A stretch of 64,000 nucleotides of DNA from Streptomyces showdoensis (GTDB taxonomy: Bacteria > Actinomycetota > Actinomycetes > Streptomycetales > Streptomycetaceae): assembly GCF_039535475.1 (NCBI RefSeq), contig NZ_BAAAXG010000026.1:992001-1056000 (forward strand), written 5' to 3'. The translations under genes and the position numbers were made by a program. The notes under the pieces are model-generated. The model did not search any database and had not been told where the DNA came from. It worked only from the letters and a program-made list of their open reading frames with translations. Positions 31,603 through 40,218 of the stretch are shown here, in pieces. Positions within the stretch are counted from its first letter, which is position 1. The number at the start of each line of letters is the position of its first letter.

Positions 31603-32012
31603 ATGACCGAACGCAAACCGCCCGGCGTCAGCTTCGAGTCGTTCGTGGACAAGCAGATCCGCGAGCCGCGGAGCGCGGGGAGTTCAGCCGCCTGAAGGGC
31701 TTCGGCAGACCGCTGGAGAACGACACCGCGCCGTACGACGAGCTGTGGTGGATCAAGCAGAAGATGCACCGCGAGGGCGCCTCGGTGCTGCCCCCGTCGC
31801 TGACCCTGCGCAAGCAGGCCGAGGACGCGGCGGAGGCCGCCCGCGCGGCCGTCTCGGAGTCGCAGCTGCGCCGGATCCTGGGCGAGATCAACACGAAGAT
31901 CGCCGCCGCCCTGGCCCGGCCGCCCGCGGGGCCGCCGCTGAACCTGAAGCCGTTCGACGTGGAGGCGATGGCGGCGGAGTGGCGGGCGGGACGCCCGCCG
32001 GCGGACTCCTGA
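31603..32012 (+). pseudogene. DUF1992 (DnaJ-homologue C28-like) gene with -1 frameshift
   Basis: Reads MTERKPPGVSFESFVDKQIRE in the first frame, then EFSRLKGFGRPLEND and KQKMHREGASVLPPSLTLRK in the next. Together these make a normal DUF1992 protein of about 136 residues. One base is missing after 31665, where GAG-CCG should read GAG-GCC-GCG. In the database frame the first part stops within 31 codons. The cause may be a real inactivating mutation or a sequencing error in a GC-rich run. No Shine-Dalgarno precedes the ATG. Function of the family is unknown. Confidence 0.8.
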
Positions 32013-32194
32013 ACGCTTTCGATCATGATCACCCGACTGGGGGGTGACCGGGGGCTCGGGGCGACGCGGTCGCGGATCGGTGCCCCCGGAAACCAAGTGG
32101 GCGTCCGAGGCGTCCACTTGACGCGTACTCATCTAATCTGAGCGCGTTCGGCCGACCGCGGGGCACCGTCACGACCAGGGGGAGTCAGACCGGC

Positions 32195-34210
32195 ATGAGC
32201 GAGAACGGCAAGCGCGACAAGGGCGGCAGCGGCATGGAGCCGCTCGCCGCCGGCGATCCGCGGCTGATCGGGCCGTACCGGCTGCTCGGACGGCTCGGCT
32301 CCGGCGGCATGGGGCGGGTGTTCCTGGCCCGGTCCGAGGGCGGGCGGACCGTGGCCGTGAAGGTCGTGCACGAGGAGCACGCGCAGGACCCGCAGTTCCG
32401 GGCCCGCTTCCGGCGCGAGATCGAGGCGGTGCGGAAGGTCGGCGAGCACTACACCGCGCCGGTCCTCGACGCCGACCCCGAGGCCGAACGGCCCTGGGTG
32501 GCCACCGGGTTCGTCCCCGGCCCCTCCCTGGAGCAGGTCGTACGGGAGCACGGGCCGCTGCCCGCCGACTCGGTGCTGGCCCTCGCGCTCGGCCTGCTGC
32601 GGGCGCTCCAGGGCATCCACGGGGCCGGGATCCTGCACCGGGACCTCAAACCGTCCAACGTCATGCTCACCGTCGAGGGCCCCCGGGTCATCGACTTCGG
32701 CATCGCGCGCGCCCTGGAGCCCTCCGTCGAGTCGCTGCTCACCAGCACCGGCATGGTGGTGGGCTCCCCCGGCTTCATGGCCCCCGAGCAGGTCCGGGGC
32801 GAGTCCCTGGGGCCCGCGGCGGACGTCTTCGCGCTCGGCTGCGTCCTCATGTACGCGGCCACCGGGCGGCTGCCGTTCGGCCACGGGGCCAGCAACCAGC
32901 ACGCGATCATGTTCCAGATCGTCGAGGCCGAGCCGGAGCTCGACCGGATCGAGTCCGAGCCGCTGCGCGCCCTCCTGGCCCGCTGCCTGACCAAGGACCC
33001 CGCCGAGCGGCCCGGCGTCGACCTGCTGCTCGCCGATCCCGCCCTGCCGGGCGAGGAGGCGGGCCGCGGGGCGGCCGCCTCCGGTGCCTGGCTGCCGCCC
33101 GCGCTCGTCGCCCGGCTCGCCCGCCAGGCCGCCCGGCTGCTCGACGTGGAGGCCCTGTCGGTGGAGCTGGCCGAGGAGGCCCGCCAGGCCCGGGACGCCG
33201 AGGCCGCCGCCGGGGCCTCCGGGACCACGGGGGCCTCCGGCACCGGCACCCTGGGCCTGCGCCCGCAGGCCGACGGCGCCGCGACCACCGGAGGCGCGGC
33301 GGGCGGCGGGACCGCAGGCGCCGCCGGTAGCACCGGCACCGCCGCCAGGGAGCCGCGCCGGGCCTCACGGGTCTGGGCCGTCGTGGCCGCCGTCTTCGTC
33401 GTCCTCGGCATCAGCGGCACCGTGGTCCGCCTCATCGACGACAGCGCACGGCAGCGCGACCTCCAGGGCGCACCCGGTACGAACAGCAGCGCGCCCCCGG
33501 CGACGGCGGGCGGCCCGTCGACCGGGACCCCGTCGGCCGGCACCACGTCGGCCGGTCCGAGCACGGGCCCGGCCCCGACGAAGGCCGTACCGCCACCGGG
33601 CGTTCCCACCACGGCGGGCGGCGCGGGAGCGGCGGGCGGGGCGGGCGGCGGCGGGGCCGGGGGCGCCTCGGTCTCGGGCGGGGCCTCGGGCGGCGCCGTC
33701 GGCGGCGCCTCGGGCGGCGGGTCCTCGACCAGCGCGTCCGGCGGATCCTCGGCCGGCACCTCCGGCGGCTCGACCGGGGGCTCCGCCACGAGCGGCTCCG
33801 GCGGTACGACGACCCGGCCGCCCGCCACCACCGCCCCCAAGCCCAAGCCCCCGGCCACCACGGACAACCGCGTCCCGTCGGCCTTCGTCGGCACCTGGAA
33901 GTACACGGCGCAGTTCAACATCAACCAGCCGGGCACCGTGTACATCTACCGGGTCGCCCCGGGCCAGATCGCGGCCAAGCTGGTCACCGACATGCAGAGC
34001 GGACTGCACTGCGAGCAGGTGGCCAGGCTGGTCTCCGTCAGCGACGGCGGCCGCCGGATCAACCTCGGGACCGCCGTCACGGACCGGGCCCGCTCCGACA
34101 GCCTCTGCCAGGACGGCGATCCCACCTACTTCGCACTCGCCACGCCGACCGGACTGCGCCATGACGTGGGGCCCTCCCACGGAGAGGGCTATCACTACGA
34201 GAGGGCCTGA
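32195..34210 (+). CDS. membrane Ser/Thr protein kinase with extracellular C-terminal domain
   Basis: Hanks-type kinase, 671 residues. The catalytic domain (about 27-285) is complete: glycine loop GSGGMGRV, Lys56, catalytic Asp150 in HRDLKPSN, DFG at 167-169, and APEQ in the activation segment. One transmembrane helix follows near 391-410. The outside part is a roughly 150-residue Gly/Ser/Thr/Pro-rich linker and then a compact domain (about 560-671, FVGTWKYTAQFN, two cysteines) that does not look like PASTA repeats. It may sense a ligand. The kinase is followed 97 bases later by three coupled genes encoding a WXG-like protein, a DUF6571-like protein and a lipoprotein. Confidence 0.9.
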   Translation: MSENGKRDKGGSGMEPLAAGDPRLIGPYRLLGRLGSGGMGRVFLARSEGGRTVAVKVVHEEHAQDPQFRARFRREIEAVRKVGEHYTAPVLDADPEAERPWVATGFVPGPSLEQVVREHGPLPADSVLALALGLLRALQGIHGAGILHRDLKPSNVMLTVEGPRVIDFGIARALEPSVESLLTSTGMVVGSPGFMAPEQVRGESLGPAADVFALGCVLMYAATGRLPFGHGASNQHAIMFQIVEAEPELDRIESEPLRALLARCLTKDPAERPGVDLLLADPALPGEEAGRGAAASGAWLPPALVARLARQAARLLDVEALSVELAEEARQARDAEAAAGASGTTGASGTGTLGLRPQADGAATTGGAAGGGTAGAAGSTGTAAREPRRASRVWAVVAAVFVVLGISGTVVRLIDDSARQRDLQGAPGTNSSAPPATAGGPSTGTPSAGTTSAGPSTGPAPTKAVPPPGVPTTAGGAGAAGGAGGGGAGGASVSGGASGGAVGGASGGGSSTSASGGSSAGTSGGSTGGSATSGSGGTTTRPPATTAPKPKPPATTDNRVPSAFVGTWKYTAQFNINQPGTVYIYRVAPGQIAAKLVTDMQSGLHCEQVARLVSVSDGGRRINLGTAVTDRARSDSLCQDGDPTYFALATPTGLRHDVGPSHGEGYHYERA

Positions 34211-34252
34211 TACGGCGTTCCCGATAGCAATATGCTGATTGCGCTCACGTCG

Positions 34253-34278
34253 GTGCGCCGTACATCTGTCCGGCGCAC
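34253..34278 (+). promoter_or_regulatory. hairpin between kinase and downstream operon
   Basis: Perfect 8-base stem GTGCGCCG / CGGCGCAC around a 10-base loop, 29 bases before the next start codon. An AT-richer stretch just upstream holds GCAAT-N6-ATTGC and a TATGCT box. Either a weak terminator behind the kinase or part of an internal promoter. Confidence 0.4.
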
Positions 34279-34307
34279 GAAGGTACTTGGAACCACACGG
34301 GGGTCTC

Positions 34308-34751
34308 GTGTCATTCGACGACGAATGGGCCGGCATCAGGTCGGCCACGCAGGACGACCGGGCGGCGATGCAGCTCGCCCACGTCGACATCGACGGCGAC
34401 GGCGGTTCCGCCCAGGGCGGCGATCTGCGGGTCGGGCAGACGGACCTGGCGGCCGTCGGCGACGCCGCCTTCAAGCTCCACACCCGGCTCGGCACCGAGG
34501 GCGACCACGCGAAGGCCAGCACGCAGGAGGCCGGCACCGCGATGAAGCAGGACTTCGCGCTCGGGCCGGCCCTCACCACCGTGGCCGAGAAGTGGAACGA
34601 GCAGGTCAACACGCTGCTCGACGCCTGTGCCCACATCTCCAACCACCTCGAGTACACGCAGCGGACGCACGCGGAGGACGAGCACTGGATCGCCACCCGC
34701 TTCAAGTACGAGCAGCTCGACAAGGGCTTCGAGGAGAGGGCGGGCCACTGA
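34308..34751 (+). CDS. small helical WXG100-like hypothetical protein
   Basis: A 147-residue protein, polar and predicted mostly helical, with no signal peptide. It opens SFDDEWAGIRSATQ and has KWNEQVNTLLDACAHISNHLEY near residue 95, reminiscent of the W-x-G/W-x-x-x-V helices of WXG100 proteins, although a strict WXG turn is absent. The GTG start follows a GGGGG run at six bases. Its stop shares one base with the next ATG. Position and size suggest a partner or substrate of type VII secretion; this is inference from architecture only. Confidence 0.65.
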   Translation: MSFDDEWAGIRSATQDDRAAMQLAHVDIDGDGGSAQGGDLRVGQTDLAAVGDAAFKLHTRLGTEGDHAKASTQEAGTAMKQDFALGPALTTVAEKWNEQVNTLLDACAHISNHLEYTQRTHAEDEHWIATRFKYEQLDKGFEERAGH

Positions 34752-36814
34752 TGGACCTCGACGCACTCAGGTTCGCCGACTTCTCGAAGCTGGGCACGGC
34801 CGCCGGCGACTGGGACGCCATGGCGAAGAAGCTGTGGGAGCTGGAGTCGGACGCCCGCGACAACCTCGGCGGCACGGCGCGGAAGGCCGACTGGAAGGGC
34901 GTGAACGCCACCGTCACGCGGGAGTTCATAGGCAAGACGGCCAAGGAGTTCGCCGACGCCGCCACCCAGGCGACCAGCATCGCGAACATCCTCCGCGACA
35001 CCCACGGCGAACTCGACGGCTACAAGAAGCAGCTCAACGAGACGATCACGCAGGCCCTCACCCGCAACCTGACGGTGGTGGGGACGAGCGGCGGCGGCTT
35101 CACCGTCACCATGAACATCCACCCCGACCGGGCCGCCAAGGGCACCACCGTCCCGGAGCACACCGAGGCCGACGCGATCAGCCTGCGCAACGAGGTCCAG
35201 AAGATCCTCCAGCAGGCCACCGAGAGCGACGGCACCGCCGCCCAGGCGCTGACCATGCTGGTCTCCCGGACCCCGTACGGCTTCTCGGACGCCGCCTACT
35301 ACGACCGGGACCGCGCGGCGCAGGCCATGCAGGACGCGGAGCGGATCGCGAACCTGCTCAAGACCAAGGGCGACGACCTCTCCCCCGAGGAGTTCGACCG
35401 GCTCAACAAGGACCTGGCCGCCTACAAGGACGACCGGCTCTTCCAGGAGAAGCTGGCCACCACCCTCGGCCCGCGCGGGGTCCTCGACTTCTGGGCGGAC
35501 CTCTCCGACCCGTCCGACGGCGGCACCCTCCAGCGCGCCCGCCTCAAGGAGCTCGGCGACTTCCAGCAGAACCTCTCCCTGGTCCTGGCCGGCGCGACCC
35601 AGTCGGACAGCCCCGCCATGCGCACCTGGGAGAACGACATGGTGAAGCTGGGCGAGGAGCGCATCCAGACCCGTGGCGCCCACGTCTACGGCTACCAGCT
35701 GATGAGCAACCTGATGCGCACCGGCGACTGGGACGACCGCTTCCTCAACGACTACGGCAACGCGCTCGTCGCGACCGAGAAGAAGATGAAGCTGCCCGAC
35801 CACTACTGGAACGCGGGCGCCCCGCCGATGCCGAAGATGAACTTCATCGGCGAGGACTTCGGCCGCGACCCGATGACCGGCTTCATGAAGGGCCTGGCCG
35901 CCAGCCCGGACGCGGCCACCGAGTTCTTCAACGCCACCCGGCCCGACGACAACGCCCGGTACGTCCTCGGCGACCGGCACACCTTCGACGACACCCCGCT
36001 GAACCGCAAGGACGGCAACTCGGCCTTCGACGCCACCGGCCAGGCCCTGGCCGCCGCCGCCACCGGCATGAACCCGAACGACCCGAACGCCCCCCAGGTC
36101 GACCTCACCCCGGACCACCGCCGGGTCCTGGACCGCTCCCTGGAGTACCTGTCCGGGCGCGGCGACGACTTCCCGCCGGAGATGCGCGACGACATGGCGA
36201 AGGTCCTGTCCCGCCACAGCGACGTCGTCCACCACTCGGCGAGCTCGCTCTCGGACGACGCCCAGGACCCGCGCCAGCTGGACCGCAAGCAGCTCCTGGA
36301 GGTCACGAAGCAGATCTCCCGCGACCAGGACGCCTACGGCATGCTCAACGAGGCGATGAACCGGGAGATCCTCAACGACATCCACGGCGACCACCCGAGC
36401 GACCCGAAGGAGACCCTCCAGCGCGGCGGCGCCACCGTCGGCTTCCTCGAAGAGGCCCGTTACCAGGCGCTGAAGACGGACAAGGAGGACCCGTCCTGGA
36501 ACGCCAAGTGGCTGTACCACGGCTTCGGCGGGGCGGTGAACTTCATCCCGGTGGTCGGTGACGCCGCCCAGCGCGGCGTGGACGCCCTCGCCTACCAGTG
36601 GCAGCTCGACGAGCAGGCCCGCATCGAGAAGGGGATCCAGGAGCAGAACGGCAAGACCTTCGACTTCCGGGAGAACCAGCTGCGGGCCCTGTCGCAGGAG
36701 TGGGCGAAGGCCAACCCGGGCGGCACCAACAACGCGTACACCCTGGAGAACGAGATCAACCTCGCCGCCCTGAACGGCAACAGCCGCGCCAAGGGCCTGG
36801 CGGGCGACCAGTGA
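34751..36814 (+). CDS. large DUF6571-like hypothetical protein
   Basis: A 687-residue soluble-looking protein. The N-terminal 110 residues (DFSKLGTAAGDWDAMAKKLWEL onwards) look like a WXG100-type helical hairpin; the central part is alpha-rich and highly charged. Near residue 595 is the segment GGAVNFIPVVGDAAQRGVDA, a hydrophobic motif often seen at the end of actinobacterial secreted/toxin-associated proteins. No catalytic motif was recognised. I associate it with the Streptomyces DUF6571 group from memory. It is coupled to the preceding small gene (TGATG) and to the following lipoprotein (GTGA), so the three products are probably made in fixed ratio. Confidence 0.75.
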   Translation: MDLDALRFADFSKLGTAAGDWDAMAKKLWELESDARDNLGGTARKADWKGVNATVTREFIGKTAKEFADAATQATSIANILRDTHGELDGYKKQLNETITQALTRNLTVVGTSGGGFTVTMNIHPDRAAKGTTVPEHTEADAISLRNEVQKILQQATESDGTAAQALTMLVSRTPYGFSDAAYYDRDRAAQAMQDAERIANLLKTKGDDLSPEEFDRLNKDLAAYKDDRLFQEKLATTLGPRGVLDFWADLSDPSDGGTLQRARLKELGDFQQNLSLVLAGATQSDSPAMRTWENDMVKLGEERIQTRGAHVYGYQLMSNLMRTGDWDDRFLNDYGNALVATEKKMKLPDHYWNAGAPPMPKMNFIGEDFGRDPMTGFMKGLAASPDAATEFFNATRPDDNARYVLGDRHTFDDTPLNRKDGNSAFDATGQALAAAATGMNPNDPNAPQVDLTPDHRRVLDRSLEYLSGRGDDFPPEMRDDMAKVLSRHSDVVHHSASSLSDDAQDPRQLDRKQLLEVTKQISRDQDAYGMLNEAMNREILNDIHGDHPSDPKETLQRGGATVGFLEEARYQALKTDKEDPSWNAKWLYHGFGGAVNFIPVVGDAAQRGVDALAYQWQLDEQARIEKGIQEQNGKTFDFRENQLRALSQEWAKANPGGTNNAYTLENEINLAALNGNSRAKGLAGDQ

Positions 36815-37335
36815 GGCGCGGCGCGCCGGCGGTGCTGGCGGCGGTCGCGGTGCTCGCGGCGGCGGGCTGCTCCAAGGGGGCGGATCCGAAGCCACCGGAG
36901 CTTCCGACGGCGCTGTGCGGGGTCTCCGTGGACCCGGAGGTCCTCAAGCCCCTGCTCGTCCCGGGCGAGGAGGTCGCCGTCTCCCTCGCCGGCGCGGCCT
37001 CCGGCGGGGCCGGCTGCGCGGTGTCGGTGGACGGCAAGCGGATCCTGGCCCTGGAGAACACGACGGGCCCCGCGACCCTGGACTACCGGTCCACCTGGAA
37101 GTGGCAGATGGCGAACGGAACCGCGGTGGAGATCGGCGACGCGGGCCGTGCCACGGACACCCTCGTCAGCGCGGCGCGCGCGTGCGCGGTCGGCTCGCGG
37201 AAGGCCGTCTTCGTCTCCCGCGCCGAGCGCTTCAGCACCGCGGGCGGCGACGCCGCCGCCCGCAAGGAGGCCCTGACCCGCTTCATGGCCGCCTACTTCC
37301 CGGCGGCGCAGAAGGCCGCGGGCTGCACGGCCTGA
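36811..37335 (+). CDS. putative lipoprotein
   Basis: A 174-residue protein with an Arg-rich start, a hydrophobic helix and the lipobox LAAAGCSKG (Cys at about residue 20), so it should be anchored outside the membrane. The mature part has four cysteines (ALCGV, AGCAV, RACAV, AGCTA) that may form two disulfides. No family recognised. Its GTG start overlaps the DUF6571-like gene by 4 bases, completing a three-gene unit behind the kinase. It could be a surface partner or immunity-type protein for the cluster, but nothing in the sequence shows this directly. Confidence 0.8.
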   Translation: MRRGAPAVLAAVAVLAAAGCSKGADPKPPELPTALCGVSVDPEVLKPLLVPGEEVAVSLAGAASGGAGCAVSVDGKRILALENTTGPATLDYRSTWKWQMANGTAVEIGDAGRATDTLVSAARACAVGSRKAVFVSRAERFSTAGGDAAARKEALTRFMAAYFPAAQKAAGCTA

Positions 37336-37426
37336 GCCGCCCGGCCGGACGCCGTTCGGGTGAAATCCGCCCGTACGGCGCCGGTCGGGGCCGGGCCGTG
37401 CGCCGCCGGACCGGAAGGCTGGCCCC

Positions 37427-37933
37427 ATGAAAAGCTCCGACCTGCTGCTCGACGCGTTCGCCCGGATCCAGGAGACCGTGCACGAGGCCGTCGAGGGCCT
37501 GTCGGAGGACGACCTGACGGTACGGGTCGACGCCGACGCCAACTCGATCGCGTGGCTCGTGTGGCACCTGACCCGCATCCAGGACGACCACATCGCCGAC
37601 GCCTTCGGCACGGAACAGATCTGGCACACCGAGGGCTGGGCCGCCCGCTTCGGCCTGCCCTTCCCCGAGCCGGACACCGGCTACGGCCACTCCCGCGAGC
37701 AGGTCGCCGCCGTCCGCGCCCCCGCGCACCTGCTCCTCGCCTACTACGACGCGGTCCACACCCACACCCTCGCCCACGTCGGCTCCGTCACCGCCGCGGA
37801 CCTCGACCGGATCGTCGACACCCGCTGGGACCCGCCGGTGACCCTGGGCGTCCGGCTGGTCAGCGTGCTCACCGACGACAACCAGCACGCGGGGCAGGCC
37901 TCGTACGTACGGGGCGTGGTCGAGCGGCGCTGA
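37427..37933 (+). CDS. DinB/DUF664-family metal-dependent protein
   Basis: Four-helix DinB-like protein of 168 residues. Metal-ligand histidines are visible in AWLVWHLTRIQDDH near residue 46 and TDDNQHAGQASYVRG near residue 152. Actinobacterial members of this family include mycothiol-dependent transferases, so thiol transfer or detoxification is a fair guess. The ATG follows GGAAGG at eight bases. It is separated by 91 bases from the lipoprotein gene and seems to be its own unit. Confidence 0.85.
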   Translation: MKSSDLLLDAFARIQETVHEAVEGLSEDDLTVRVDADANSIAWLVWHLTRIQDDHIADAFGTEQIWHTEGWAARFGLPFPEPDTGYGHSREQVAAVRAPAHLLLAYYDAVHTHTLAHVGSVTAADLDRIVDTRWDPPVTLGVRLVSVLTDDNQHAGQASYVRGVVERR

Positions 37934-37972
37934 GGGCGCCCGCGCCCCCGCCGCGCGCCCCTCCCTCTCCCG

Positions 37973-37989
37973 GGTCACTGTCCGTGACC
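37973..37989. promoter_or_regulatory. inverted repeat before small secreted gene
   Basis: Perfect arms GGTCAC / GTGACC with a 5-base spacer, 29 bases before the next start codon. A candidate operator; no regulator is assigned. Confidence 0.3.
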
Positions 37990-38017
37990 TGCGGGAACAC
38001 CGGACCGTTGGCCGGGC

Positions 38018-38212
38018 ATGAACCTCACCACCCTCCCCCGTGTGCTCGTCTCCGCCCTGGCCCTGACCGGCGCGGCGCTCGGCTTCGCCGCGCAGACGGC
38101 CCAGGCCACCGCCCCCGAGTCCGCCGACGCCTCCGTCACGCACCGCGTCGCGGAGGACCCGGAGCCGGTCGAGGTGGGCGAGGACGGCAGGGCCGACCTG
38201 TCGGAGGACTGA
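38018..38212 (+). CDS. small secreted hypothetical protein
   Basis: Sixty-four residues. A signal peptide (VLVSALALTGAALGFAAQTA, cleavage near AQA-TA) is followed by a short acidic mature part ending GEDGRADLSED. Nearly every codon ends in G or C, strong support for a real gene. No Shine-Dalgarno is evident. No family recognised. A strong terminator follows directly. Confidence 0.65.
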   Translation: MNLTTLPRVLVSALALTGAALGFAAQTAQATAPESADASVTHRVAEDPEPVEVGEDGRADLSED

Positions 38213-38240
38213 TCCCCGGGCACCGCACGACGTGACGGAA

Positions 38241-38272
38241 CGGCCGGACACCACGAGGGCGGTGTCCGGCCG
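38241..38272 (+). terminator. bidirectional terminator
   Basis: Perfect 12-base stem CGGCCGGACACC / GGTGTCCGGCCG with an 8-base loop between convergent genes. Confidence 0.8.
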
Positions 38273-38283
38273 CTCGTCGTTCC

Positions 38284-38547
38284 TCAGTCCTCGTGCCCGG
38301 CCCCGACGGACCCCATCAGCGCCTGGATCGCGTCGACCGCGCTGCCGTCCTGGTCGCTGCCGACGACGCCGCTGCCGCCGTGCTGGAGGTTGGCGGACCG
38401 GTCGACCTCCAGCACCGAGTCGGCGTGGGAGTTGTCGATGACGGTGACCAGGCTGCCGCCCGCGGCGGCGGGCGCGGCGCCCGCCGCGAGCAGGACGGCG
38501 GCCAGCCCGAGCGCCTTGGGGAGCGCCCTTCGCGGCCGGGGGATCAC
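38284..38547 (-). CDS. small secreted hypothetical protein
   Basis: Eighty-seven residues from GTG. A signal peptide (PKALGLAAVLLAAGAAPAAA) precedes a polar mature part with SLVTVIDNSHADSVLEVDRS and a glycine-rich stretch. No family recognised; the length and the Asn/Asp-rich beta-like character recall small actinobacterial surface proteins, but no chaplin or rodlin motif is present. The start overlaps the stop of the PEP-mutase-like gene in a GTGA, so expression is coupled to an enzyme with no obvious link to secretion. Confidence 0.65.
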   Translation of the reverse strand: MIPRPRRALPKALGLAAVLLAAGAAPAAAGGSLVTVIDNSHADSVLEVDRSANLQHGGSGVVGSDQDGSAVDAIQALMGSVGAGHED

Positions 38548-39464
38548 ACCCCCACCCGCTCGGGGGCGTCGTGGTGGCGGGCGATGTTCCGCTCCAGGAG
38601 CCGGGTCGAGGCCGCGACGCCGACCCCGTCGGCCGGGTCGAAGGACGGCAGTCGCCCGTCGGCCCGCTTCAGCTCGGAGAGCGCCGAGTCCATGGCCTGG
38701 TGCGCGGCGAAGAGGCACGGGGTGCTGTAGATCGCCACGTCGACGCCGAGCTCGGAGAGCTCGCCGAGCGAGAGCCGCGGGGACTTTCCGCCGGCGATCT
38801 GGTTGAAGAGCAGCGGCTTGCCGTTCACGACCTCCCGGATGCGCCGGATCCACTCCACGCTCCGCACCCCGTCCACGAGCACGACGTCGGCGTCGGTCGC
38901 GGCGAGGGTCTCGGCCCGGTGCAGGATGTCCGCCTCGTCCGTGGCGTCCGTACGCGCCACGACGACCATGTCCCGCCGGGTCGCGAGCACCATCTCCAGC
39001 TTGGCCAGGTACTCGTCCAGCGGCAGCACCTGCTTGCCGTCCGCGTGCCCGCACCGGCGCGGCCGCTTCTGGTCCTCCAGGATGACCCCCGAGGCCCCGA
39101 TCCGCTCCAGGCCCTGGACGACGTGGCAGGCCACCTCGGGGTCGACGTAGCCGTCGTCGATGTCCACGAGCAGGTGCTGCTTCGGGAACGCGCCGCGCAG
39201 CCGCTGCACGAACGCGACCATGTCGGGCCAGGCGATGAACCCGATGTCCGGCAGCCCGTAGTACGAGGCGGCGAAGCCGAACCCGGAGACGAACATGCCG
39301 TCGTAGTGGTCGGCCGCGACCGACGCCGAGTACATGTCGTACACGCCGATGAGGGGCGTGGTCCCGGGTGCGGCGATCTGTTCGCGCAGCAGGTTTCCGT
39401 AACTGGTCAACGCCTGACTCCTGGTCATCTCGGGGAAATCGGAAGAGGCAGGGGGCCGCAACAC
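38544..39464 (-). CDS. isocitrate lyase/PEP mutase superfamily protein
   Basis: Predicted carbon-carbon lyase of 306 residues with the PEP-mutase/2-methylisocitrate-lyase TIM barrel. Seen are VYDMYSASVA, GFGFAASYYGLPD, the Mg-binding DIDDGY (101-106), EDQ at 130-132, and Cys138 in RRCGH, matching the catalytic cysteine of lyases. The phosphonate-type PepM motif EDK-x5-NS is absent, so phosphonate synthesis is unlikely. The start may be this GTG (AAAGGG five bases ahead) or ATG 39428. It is coupled to a small secreted protein. True substrate unknown. Confidence 0.8.
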   Translation of the reverse strand: MLRPPASSDFPEMTRSQALTSYGNLLREQIAAPGTTPLIGVYDMYSASVAADHYDGMFVSGFGFAASYYGLPDIGFIAWPDMVAFVQRLRGAFPKQHLLVDIDDGYVDPEVACHVVQGLERIGASGVILEDQKRPRRCGHADGKQVLPLDEYLAKLEMVLATRRDMVVVARTDATDEADILHRAETLAATDADVVLVDGVRSVEWIRRIREVVNGKPLLFNQIAGGKSPRLSLGELSELGVDVAIYSTPCLFAAHQAMDSALSELKRADGRLPSFDPADGVGVAASTRLLERNIARHHDAPERVGV

Positions 39465-39568
39465 GACGGCCCTTTACCAAAACCTGATGATTTCCTGAGA
39501 GATCCGAGAAGTTTCCGATACGCCTGCTTTACTCACTCTCCAGGCGTAGCGCATTCACCAGAGAAACG

Positions 39569-40111
39569 TCACTGGACCCGCGTCCCGCCGTCCGGCGTGA
39601 GCGCGTGGAGCTGCCACGCGACCATGCCGGTCGCTCCGCCCACCGCGGTGATGTCGAGCCTCAGCTCCTCCGGCGCGTTCCGGACCGACTCACCCACGGG
39701 CCGCCCGTCGCAGGCCGCGGTCCTCGGCGCCTGGCCGGCCAGGACGATCTTGACGGTCCCCTTGCCCACGCAGGCCACGAAGACCTGGTAGTCCTTGCCC
39801 GCCTTGAGCCGGGAGAGGTGGTGCACGCCCTCCACGACCCGGTCCAGCCCGGACTCGACGAAGCGCGGCCCATTCGGTTCGAGCATCTCGTCCGGATCGA
39901 GCGGCTCCAGCGCGGCCTTGGCCCGCTGCCCCTGCTCCTGCTCGCTCTCGACCCCGGCCGCCTTCGCCGGAGCCGAGGCCTTCGCCGACGCCTTCCCCGA
40001 CGGGGCGGCCCCCTTCGCCGCACCCTCCGTGCACCCGGTCGCAGAGAGCGCCAGGAGCGCCAGGGCCGCGGCCGCCACGAAGATCTTGGTACGCCGATCG
40101 GTCGTCTTCAC
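39569..40111 (-). CDS. putative lipoprotein
   Basis: A 180-residue protein from a GTG with GGGGGAAC just ahead. The N-terminal helix ends in LLALSATGCTEG, a good lipobox (Cys near residue 24). An Ala/Lys/Ser-rich linker and a folded C-terminal part with two cysteines (FVACVGKG, TAACDGR) follow. No family recognised. In-frame sequence upstream lacks coding character, so the GTG is preferred. It lies between the PEP-mutase-like gene and the HATPase gene on the same strand but with gaps of about 105 bases. Confidence 0.75.
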   Translation of the reverse strand: MKTTDRRTKIFVAAAALALLALSATGCTEGAAKGAAPSGKASAKASAPAKAAGVESEQEQGQRAKAALEPLDPDEMLEPNGPRFVESGLDRVVEGVHHLSRLKAGKDYQVFVACVGKGTVKIVLAGQAPRTAACDGRPVGESVRNAPEELRLDITAVGGATGMVAWQLHALTPDGGTRVQ

Positions 40112-40218
40112 AGTTCCCCCCGAAACAAGATCGATGAGCAGAAGGTAACCGCGCCCGTCGGACCGGTCGAGGAAACCCTCGATCCTCAGAGGAAGAATTG
40201 AGGTAGCCGCCGCGCACC

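Noticed and set aside
38544..39464. Phosphonate-type PEP mutase and a phosphonate cluster
   Set aside because: The EDK-x5-NS motif is replaced by EDQ...RRCGH with a lyase-type cysteine, and no phosphonopyruvate decarboxylase is nearby.
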